Assembly (NCBI GenBank): GCA_964444625.1 | Contig: CAYUHZ010000007.1 | Location: 1-29,476 of the forward strand | Reading direction: 5' to 3' | DNA: 29,476 nucleotides | Origin: CAYUHZ01 sp964444625 | GTDB lineage: Bacteria > Patescibacteriota > Patescibacteriia > Patescibacteriales > GWC2-42-12 | Shown: positions 23,628 through 29,476 of the stretch, piece after piece | Layout of the letters: every line of letters starts with the position of its first letter | Numbering within the stretch: position 1 is the stretch's first letter | Made by a program: the position numbers and the translations under genes | The notes under the pieces: model-generated | Told to the model about the DNA's origin: nothing | Databases searched by the model: none | Seen by the model: only the letters and a program-made list of their open reading frames with translations

Positions 23628-25229
23628 ATGAATGTCAAAAGAAAAAATAATAACCCAAAACCGATCGTGCTGGTAGTATTAGATGGCTGGGGAATAGCCC
23701 AGCCCTATAGCGGCAACGCTGTTAGCCAAGCAGAAACCATTTTTATTAAAGATTTGATTAGCCGTTACCCGGCAATGACGTTGCGTGCATCTGGTGAAGC
23801 AGTTGGCTTGCCTTGGGGCGAAGTCGGAAATAGCGAAGTCGGTCATTTAAACTTGGGTTTGGGCAGGATTGTTTATCAAGATTTGCCAAGGATAAACAAG
23901 TCAATCAGTGATAATAGTTTTTTTCAAAATAAATTTTTACTAGAAGCTTTAGCTCATGTCAAGAAAAACAATTCCAAGCTTCATTTGCTTGGCCTTACTT
24001 CAAGCGGCTGCATCCATGCTTCAATTGAACATTTGCAGGCTTTGTTAGCTTTTTGTCAAGAAAATAAACAAGACAAAGCCTATTTGCATTGTATTTTAGA
24101 TGGCCGTGATACAGCTTATAACAGTGGCTTGGGCTTTATCAAGGATATAGAACGAATTATTGATGATTGCGGAGTGGGCAAAATAGCCACTCTTTGCGGT
24201 AGGTTTTATGCCATGGATAGGGATAATCATTGGGACAGAATAGAAAAAGCGTATAATGCCATGGTTCTAGGACAGGGAAATGTTTATGGTAATCCTATAA
24301 GAGCAATAGAAGAAAGCTATGACAAAAAAATATATGACGAAGAATTTTCTCCAACCGTAATTACAGATGAGAATCAACAACCAGTAGTTATTGATAATAA
24401 TGATGCCGTAATTTTTTTTAATTATCGTTCTGATCGCGCCAGGGAAATAACCAAAGCGTTGGTCCTCCCTGGTTTGGAAAAGTTCTCTCGTAAAAAAATA
24501 TGTCAAAATTTATTTTTTGTTAGTTTTACCGAATACGAAAATAATCTGCCGGTTACCATCGCTTTCCCTCAAGAAATACTTCGCAATAGCTTGGGGGAAG
24601 TTTTAGCCAGTTCCGGTTTCAAGCAGTTAAGAATATCGGAAACTGAAAAATACGCCCATGTAACTTACTTTTTCAATGGTGGCAAAGAAGAAAAATGCCA
24701 AGGCGAAGACCATGTTTTAATACCATCACCGGCTGTTTCCAGTTATGACCAAAAACCGGAAATGTCATCCGCGGATCTTACGGATAAATTATTAAATGAA
24801 ATTGAACGCGATTATTACGATTTTATTTTAATAAATTATCCGAACGCTGATATGGTTGGCCATACTGGAAATTTACAGGCTGCGGTAAAAGGCATCGAAA
24901 CCCTGGATAAGTGTATAAACAAGATAGTGCGCCTGGTTCTAGCCAAAGACGGAGTAGTTTTAGTAACAGCTGATCATGGAAACGCCGAATCAATGTTTAA
25001 TATGCAGACTGGTATGATCGATAAGGAACATACAGCGAATCCGGTGCCGTTCATCCTTGTCGGTAAAAAATTTGAGGGCCTGGCTTTAAACGTAAGCGAT
25101 GCTCCCGGAGGAGATTTAAGCTTAGTCGAGCCGCAAGGCATATTATCAGATGTAGCGCCTACGATTTTAGATTTACTTGGATTAGAAAAACCAGAAGAAA
25201 TGACCGGTCGAAGCTTAATCAAGATCTAG
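23628..25229 (+). CDS. gpmI: Phosphoglycerate mutase, cofactor-independent, copy 2 (near-canonical)
   Basis: A 533-residue paralogue of the preceding gene. Start at ATG 23628, 2 nt after the upstream stop; the frame extends back to 23547 inside copy 1 but without family resemblance. Motifs: VVLDGWG (Asp19), NSEVGH (Ser69), LDGRDTAYNSG, the canonical GRFYAMDRDNHWDR, GEDHVLIPSP, YDQKPEMSS, NADMVGHTG, TADHGN and KEHTANPVPF. Small deviations include SGCIHASIEHL near the substrate His and GEDH where Arg/Lys is usual. This copy is the better candidate for the housekeeping glycolytic mutase. The two copies are clearly homologous but much diverged, so the duplication is old. Confidence 0.95.
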   Translation: MNVKRKNNNPKPIVLVVLDGWGIAQPYSGNAVSQAETIFIKDLISRYPAMTLRASGEAVGLPWGEVGNSEVGHLNLGLGRIVYQDLPRINKSISDNSFFQNKFLLEALAHVKKNNSKLHLLGLTSSGCIHASIEHLQALLAFCQENKQDKAYLHCILDGRDTAYNSGLGFIKDIERIIDDCGVGKIATLCGRFYAMDRDNHWDRIEKAYNAMVLGQGNVYGNPIRAIEESYDKKIYDEEFSPTVITDENQQPVVIDNNDAVIFFNYRSDRAREITKALVLPGLEKFSRKKICQNLFFVSFTEYENNLPVTIAFPQEILRNSLGEVLASSGFKQLRISETEKYAHVTYFFNGGKEEKCQGEDHVLIPSPAVSSYDQKPEMSSADLTDKLLNEIERDYYDFILINYPNADMVGHTGNLQAAVKGIETLDKCINKIVRLVLAKDGVVLVTADHGNAESMFNMQTGMIDKEHTANPVPFILVGKKFEGLALNVSDAPGGDLSLVEPQGILSDVAPTILDLLGLEKPEEMTGRSLIKI

Positions 25230-25268
25230 TTTAACTAATTCTATGTCTATTTTGACTATCAACTCTAA

Positions 25269-25430
25269 TTCGATTTTTTTAAATATAAACTGATATCTGA
25301 CTCAGAAGATGTTATCAAGTATGGCAATATGCAAATTAGTTCAAATAGTTACTTTATTAGAAATAAAGTGATGTCAAAATTAAAATATCTAGACCATATT
25401 AAAACTTTGATTATTAAGCCAAACGAGTAG
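25269..25430 (+). other. Possible coding remnant without a normal start
   Basis: In the 251-nt gap before murJ, one frame is open for 53 codons after a TAA (25266-25268) and ends at TAG 25428-25430. It reads like protein (SDSEDVIKYGN, SYFIRNKVMSKLKYLDHIKT). An ATG at 25243 in a different frame reads MSILTINSN and then stops, so this could be a small gene broken by a frameshift. No family recognised; chance is not excluded in such a short stretch. Confidence 0.3.
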
Positions 25431-25480
25431 TTAATAGCCGTTCGTGAAGTTGTGAAAAGTATTTAACTATTCAGCTGTTT

Positions 25481-27103
25481 ATGATTAGACGTTTATTAAA
25501 TGGAAAAATCAATAGCATAACATTAGCAGCGTTTTTGATAGCGCTGTCTTCTTTGATCAGCCGTTTTTTGGGAATTTTTCGCGATCGTATTCTTGCCGGA
25601 CAATTTGGAGCTGGAGATACTCTAGACATGTACTATGCCGCTTTCAGAATACCAGATTTAATTTTTAACCTCTTGGTTTTAGGAGCGTTATCAGCCGGTT
25701 TTATTCCTATTTTCTCTAGTCTGCTGAAAGAAAACAAGAAATCAACCAACAATGAAGCTTGGCGGCTGGCTAACAATCTATTGCATGTTTTAGGCTTTAG
25801 TATATTGGCGTTATCGTTGTTGGGAATTATTTTTGCCCCTTGGTTGATGAAAATTATAACCCCCGGTTTTTCTCAGGAAAAATTAATCATAACGGCAAAT
25901 TTATCCAGGATAATGTTTTTTTCTCCGATTCTTCTTGGTCTTTCTTCTGTTATCGGCGGAATTTTACAGTCTTATAAAAGGTTTTTCGTTTATTCGCTAT
26001 CACCAATTTTTTATAATGCAGGAGTAATTATCGGTGTCTTATATTTTGTTCCGATTTGGGGTGTTTATGGTTTGGCTTGGGGCGTTGTTTTGGGAGCTTT
26101 TTTCCACTTAATAGTTCAAGCGCCAAGCGTTTTTCAGTTGGGTTATCGTTACCAATTTTTATTGAACCTAAAGGACAGTTCATTGAAGAAAATTAAGTCC
26201 ATGATGATTCCGCGCACTATGAGTTTGGCAATATCGCAGATCAATTTATTGGTCATAACTATCGTTGCCTCAACCTTGGATAACGGATCATTGGCGGTTT
26301 TTAATTTGGCCAACAACCTCCAGTCCTTTCCGGTCGGTATTTTCGGCATCTCTTTTGCCGTTGCGGCTTTTCCCGCTTTATCGGGCTTGGCATTTGATCG
26401 AGAACAGCTGGTTGCAAGTATTTCTTCGTCTTTAAGGCAAATACTTTTTTTTATTGTGCCTTGCACGGTTTTATTGCTAACCTTGCGCGCCCAGATTATT
26501 CGCGTTATCTTGGGAACTGGAGACTTTGGCTGGCAAGATACTATTTTAACTATTGATACTCTGGGTTTTTTTGCTTTTTCATTATTCGCTCAAGCCACTT
26601 TGCCTTTGTTGACTAGAGTTTTTTATGCCAGGCACGATGCCAAAACCCCGTTTTACATTGGTTTAATGTCGGCCGTGGCTAATATTTTCCTTTCTATTAT
26701 ATTTGGCTCAAAAATGGGTGTCGCTGGCTTGGCTCTCGCTTTTTCTATAGCAACAATATTAAACCTCTTGGTGTTATGGCTTGCTTTGCGCGCGGAAATA
26801 GGATTTTTAGATGAAGATAGAATAATCCAGTCAATTATTAAATTTTCAGCAGCGGCTTTTTTGTGCGGAGCTACCATTCAAGGCATGAAAATATTTTTGG
26901 CACCATTGATTGATATGACCAGATTTTGGGGTATTTTATCCCAAGGTTTGATAGCGGGTATTTTGGGTCTGGCAGTTTATTTAGGCGTTTGTTATGTTTT
27001 ACGCAGCGAAGAATTGTTTTATCTTTGGCACGGAATTAAACGTCGATTGCCTTGGATAAAATCAATACCGGATGAGGATCAGGGCGAGGCGAGAGGCATT
27101 TAG
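25481..27103 (+). CDS. murJ: Lipid II flippase MurJ (MviN family)
   Basis: A 540-residue polytopic membrane protein of the MOP superfamily with about 14 TM helices, which flips lipid II across the membrane for peptidoglycan synthesis. Family blocks: SSLISRFLGIFRDRILAGQFG at the N-terminus (including the conserved Arg), DMYYAAFRIPDLIFNLLV, GALSAGFIPIF, the region around SPILLGLSSVIGGILQS, and FYARHDAKTPF in the second half. The C-terminal tail is basic then acidic. It ends in a strong terminator at 27121-27143. It is separated from gpmI by 251 nt, so it probably has its own promoter, which I could not place confidently. Confidence 0.95.
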   Translation: MIRRLLNGKINSITLAAFLIALSSLISRFLGIFRDRILAGQFGAGDTLDMYYAAFRIPDLIFNLLVLGALSAGFIPIFSSLLKENKKSTNNEAWRLANNLLHVLGFSILALSLLGIIFAPWLMKIITPGFSQEKLIITANLSRIMFFSPILLGLSSVIGGILQSYKRFFVYSLSPIFYNAGVIIGVLYFVPIWGVYGLAWGVVLGAFFHLIVQAPSVFQLGYRYQFLLNLKDSSLKKIKSMMIPRTMSLAISQINLLVITIVASTLDNGSLAVFNLANNLQSFPVGIFGISFAVAAFPALSGLAFDREQLVASISSSLRQILFFIVPCTVLLLTLRAQIIRVILGTGDFGWQDTILTIDTLGFFAFSLFAQATLPLLTRVFYARHDAKTPFYIGLMSAVANIFLSIIFGSKMGVAGLALAFSIATILNLLVLWLALRAEIGFLDEDRIIQSIIKFSAAAFLCGATIQGMKIFLAPLIDMTRFWGILSQGLIAGILGLAVYLGVCYVLRSEELFYLWHGIKRRLPWIKSIPDEDQGEARGI

Positions 27104-27120
27104 AATAATTTTAATGAAAA

Positions 27121-27143
27121 ATACCAGTTTATCTGGTTTTTTT
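27121..27143. terminator. Rho-independent terminator, bidirectional
   Basis: accag (27123-27127) pairs with ctggt (27133-27137) around tttat, followed by a run of seven T (27137-27143). An A-run (27117-27121) on the other side gives a T-tract on the - strand, so it can end both murJ and the convergent antiporter transcript. Confidence 0.8.
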
Positions 27144-27182
27144 GTAAGCAACAATTTATCCTTGTTTTATTGTTATAACCCT

Positions 27183-28895
27183 CTAACCATTATCGCGATC
27201 GATTTTTGGATGTTCGTGACCCTTTTTCAGGCGCTCTTTCAAGATTTTTATTTCTTTATTTTTTTCTATATTATAAAGCTCCTTATCATCCTTGGCATTT
27301 TCAATCAACTGGGAAACGTATTCTCCGCCAAGAAAGTGTGGCAGGATAATATAATCAGCTCCGGCTTGGTACAACTCTAAAGCATCGTTAATTTGCCTGG
27401 CAGTTAAAATCGAAACCGCTTTAGATTTATTTCTTTTTAAGACGTTTAAAATAAGCAGATTAGTTTCCTTTTCCGGGATAGTAGAGACTACCACCAAGGC
27501 CTTGCTTATCCCCAGATCTTCTAAAAATTCCGAATCATCTGCGTCGCCGTAGATTACGCGCAATCCCTCTTGATGTAATTCTTTTACAATTTTTGGATTA
27601 TAATCAACCACTAAAAAATTATTTGTAACTTTATTGAACGCTTTAATCACTGAAAAACCGATACGATTATAGCCCAACAACACATAATCAAAACAACACT
27701 CGGCGACCTCTTTTTCGTTGATTGTTTTTTTTTCAAAAACAACAAGATATTTTGAAATTTTATTAAAAATCTTTTCCGCATAAATAATCATATATGTCGA
27801 TCCGGCAATCGTTATTAGTCCGACTACAGCGACAAACGATAGAATATCTTGGCTTAGGCTTCCAATTTTCACGCCAAAAGCAATTAAAATTAGAGAAAAT
27901 TCGGAAATTTGCGCTACTGTTAAGCCTGCCATAAAGCTGGTTTTTTTACTAAAGCCCAGCAAGCCCATTAATATCAGAACAATCAGCGGATTGCCTATTA
28001 AAATAAAAAGAGAAAAAATGATTGCCGGTATGATTAAATTCGTTATATCGGTAAAAATCATCTGACTGCCAAGAATGATAAAGAAGGAGATAATAAAAAA
28101 ATCTCGCAATGGTTTCAATTTGGAGCCGATTTCGTAACTATAAGGAGATATTGAAAGCATAATACCGGCTATAAGAGCCCCTACTTCGATTGAAAAACCG
28201 GCGTAGAGAAACAAAAACGCGAGACCAAAGCCCCAAGATATGGCAAAAAGAAAAAGAAATTCTTGAGATTTAGCAAAGAAGTCTCCCAGTCTGGGCAATA
28301 GATAGATGCTAATTGGCAATAAAACTGCGATTAGCAATCCGCCTTTTATTAGGGTGGTAAAAAGCAAATTACCAGTGCCTGAGCCGGCGGCCAGAGAGGA
28401 AATGATGATTAAAATAAGTATTGCCGCTAGGTCTTGGACTAATAAAAAACCGATGGAAATTTTGCCATAGAGTTTCTCCAGCGCGTCTTTATCGGAAAGA
28501 AGTTTCATGATGATAATAGTGGAAGAAAAAGTTAGCGCAATTGCGATATAAATAGTGGCAACTGGAGAGAACCCCAAGGTTATGCCAATGAAGTAGCCGA
28601 TAATTGAAGTAAAAACAATTTGTCCGAGTCCGGTAATTAGAGAAATTTTCCCAACTTCGTTGATTACCTTGGGAGATAAATGAAGACCAACTATAAACAA
28701 CAAAAAAGCGATGCCCATTTCCGAGAAAATAGAAAAAGTTTCTGTATCCTGGATGAGATTGAGACACAACGGTCCTACCACGATGCCGGAAAGGATGTAG
28801 CCGATAATTAAAGGCTGTTTTAAGATTCTGATTATTACAGAAATTCCCAATACTATTACAATAATTAAACTAAACTGTGAAAAGGGATCTAACAT
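27183..28895 (-). CDS. Kef-type CPA2 cation:proton antiporter with TrkA-N (RCK) domain
   Basis: A 570-residue protein. Residues 1-385 form a CPA2 antiporter membrane domain with about 12 TM helices; the ion-binding VQD motif has Asp155, a single Asp as in KefB/KefC-type K+/H+ exchangers. GYILSGIVVGP near the N-terminus is a family signature. Residues about 400-530 are a Rossmann-fold RCK_N domain with GYNRIG (408-413, degenerate from GxGxxG), a VVDYNP acidic strand end, and YGDADDSEFL. Regulation by a nucleotide is therefore likely. The tail (from about 540) is Lys/Glu-rich. The gene is transcribed alone, with a promoter at 28941-28968 and a terminator at 27121-27143. K+ is the likely ion but Na+ is not excluded. 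Confidence 0.92.
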   Translation of the reverse strand: MLDPFSQFSLIIVIVLGISVIIRILKQPLIIGYILSGIVVGPLCLNLIQDTETFSIFSEMGIAFLLFIVGLHLSPKVINEVGKISLITGLGQIVFTSIIGYFIGITLGFSPVATIYIAIALTFSSTIIIMKLLSDKDALEKLYGKISIGFLLVQDLAAILILIIISSLAAGSGTGNLLFTTLIKGGLLIAVLLPISIYLLPRLGDFFAKSQEFLFLFAISWGFGLAFLFLYAGFSIEVGALIAGIMLSISPYSYEIGSKLKPLRDFFIISFFIILGSQMIFTDITNLIIPAIIFSLFILIGNPLIVLILMGLLGFSKKTSFMAGLTVAQISEFSLILIAFGVKIGSLSQDILSFVAVVGLITIAGSTYMIIYAEKIFNKISKYLVVFEKKTINEKEVAECCFDYVLLGYNRIGFSVIKAFNKVTNNFLVVDYNPKIVKELHQEGLRVIYGDADDSEFLEDLGISKALVVVSTIPEKETNLLILNVLKRNKSKAVSILTARQINDALELYQAGADYIILPHFLGGEYVSQLIENAKDDKELYNIEKNKEIKILKERLKKGHEHPKIDRDNG

Positions 28896-28940
28896 ATTAG
28901 TTTATTTAAAAAAAATAATACAGGATGAAATATGCGATTA

Positions 28941-28968
28941 ATTATATCATAGCAAACATATTTTACAA
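28941..28968 (-). promoter_or_regulatory. Promoter for the Kef-type antiporter
   Basis: On the - strand, TTGTAA (28968-28963, 4 of 6) is followed by a 16-nt spacer and a perfect TATAAT (28946-28941), giving a leader of about 40 nt. Confidence 0.5.
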
Positions 28969-28969
28969 A

Positions 28970-29246
28970 ACATTTTTAAAATTTTTTTAAAATAGGAAAA
29001 TTATTTGATTCGACACTTTGATTCAACATAAATAAGACATCTCAAAAAACCTTTACACAGGACTAATCACTCTGTCCCGCCAAAATGATAAACAATTAAA
29101 ATTAAATGGTTCGGATACGGTTGATTTCTCTCCACATTATCATGCTAGCATGAAGAACTTAAAAAAACAGAGCCAATTAAAACCTTGTTTTTTATTATTT
29201 TTAAATAATAATAAATTCGGTAAAATTATGATTTTTTTAAAAAAAA
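28970..29246. other. AT-rich intergenic region between divergent genes
   Basis: The 388-nt gap between the antiporter (-) and the partial secreted gene (+) holds the two divergent promoters, a 14-nt palindrome (29140-29153), an AT-only inverted repeat (ttattattt 29192-29200 with aaataataa 29203-29211) and a poly-T/poly-A palindrome near 29232-29246. A 15-codon frame at 29106-29153 (MVRIRLISLHIIMLA) is probably chance. No RNA gene seen. Confidence 0.5.
29140..29153. promoter_or_regulatory. 14-nt perfect palindrome, operator-like
   Basis: tcatgctagcatga is a perfect palindrome in an AT-rich divergent intergenic region, 94 nt upstream of the + strand -10 box. Its half-site is tcatgct. It could be a dimeric regulator site; no regulator gene is adjacent in the window. 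Confidence 0.35.
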
Positions 29247-29255
29247 TGTTATAAT
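29247..29255 (+). promoter_or_regulatory. Extended -10 promoter for the gene at 29284
   Basis: TGTTATAAT is a perfect extended -10 (TGnTATAAT) 28 nt before the ATG. No good -35 is found, which is usual for extended -10 promoters. Confidence 0.55.
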
Positions 29256-29283
29256 ATTAAACATAAAATTCCAATCAATTTTT

Positions 29284-29476
29284 ATGCTTTTAGCAAATAA
29301 AACATTGAATTATTTTTTTATTAAAATTATATTTTTAATATCTGTTTTTTTTACAATTTCTCTTTGTTCATTTATTTTTTTCATATTTATAATAACCTCT
29401 CCCATCATTGCCTCCACCTCGCCCGACGCCATCGCCATCAGGGTAATGCCCAACCCCAGCCACTATTCCCCGCTGC
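29284..29476 (+). CDS. N-terminal part of a secreted protein, cut by the window end
   Basis: The ATG at 29284 opens a frame that runs off the window (64 codons visible). Residues 1-39 form a signal peptide or membrane anchor: NKTLNYFFIK, then a long Phe/Ile core ending near SPIIA. A polar region follows (STSPDAIAIRVMPNPSHYSP), resembling the N-terminus of large CPR surface proteins as I remember them; that is not verified. Base use changes sharply: the first 37 codons are nearly all A/T, while 29401-29476 is about 64% GC with GCC, CCC and ATC codons. Product and length unknown. It has its own extended -10 promoter. Confidence 0.65.
   Translation, partial: MLLANKTLNYFFIKIIFLISVFFTISLCSFIFFIFIITSPIIASTSPDAIAIRVMPNPSHYSPL

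Noticed and set aside
27072..27380. Open frame of 102 codons overlapping the murJ end and the antiporter end
   Set aside because: It spans a strong terminator and runs antisense to the antiporter's RCK region; a shadow frame.
1..29476. CRISPR arrays, insertion sequences, prophage or rRNA/tRNA genes
   Set aside because: No regularly spaced repeats, transposase or integrase genes, phage structural genes or structural RNA signatures were seen on either strand.

Overview
This window looks like a chromosomal segment of a Patescibacteria (CPR) bacterium, most likely Parcubacteria-like. It is AT-rich, and small genes are packed tightly on the + strand with gaps of 1-25 nt. Several proteins are of kinds I associate with CPR genomes: secreted proteins with GRIV/NGEAWYINP repeats, a CPVC membrane protein, PilT, and a surface protein with calcium-binding-type C-terminal repeats. 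Standard code 11 fits, because TGA is a real stop at the end of uppS. Almost no gene has a Shine-Dalgarno sequence; starts sit in an A/T-rich context, often attATG. The phylum call is inference from gene content; there is no rRNA here to confirm it.

Layout. 1-2717 (+): remnant of a DUF262/HNH gene, a small membrane protein, a CaCA-family antiporter, a GC-richer non-coding island (1755-1925) that can fold into a three-way junction, and a sugar nucleotidyltransferase. 2764-3808 (-): a two-gene operon of unknown function, with a CPVC membrane protein and a helical protein carrying EEH and CISKH motifs. 3948-6080 (+): a DedA-PAP2-LssY fusion, convergent with a PflX-like radical SAM gene (6077-6970, -). 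7063-12513 (+): a secreted phosphodiester glycosidase-like protein, a frameshifted DUF167 gene, uppS, rarA, malic enzyme and queH. 12618-16403 (+): pilT followed by a small unknown protein, two membrane proteins and an HtrA-like protein whose three catalytic residues all appear to be lost. 16534-25229 (+): pgk, a large secreted Cys-repeat protein, a SIMPL protein, eno and two tandem but different gpmI genes. 25481-27103 (+): murJ. 27183-28895 (-): a Kef-type antiporter. The window ends in the start of a new secreted protein (29284 onward) whose base composition switches abruptly.

How the genes fit together. pgk, two gpmI and eno form a lower-glycolysis block, and the malic enzyme gives a second route to pyruvate. 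uppS makes the undecaprenyl carrier, the DedA-PAP2 fusion plausibly dephosphorylates and recycles it, and murJ flips lipid II, so three steps of one lipid-carrier cycle are present although scattered. PilT points to type IV pilus retraction. The most interesting uncharacterised items are the pilT-linked membrane genes with the pseudo-HtrA, the CPVC/EEH pair, the structured island at 1755-1965, and the divergent tandem gpmI pair.
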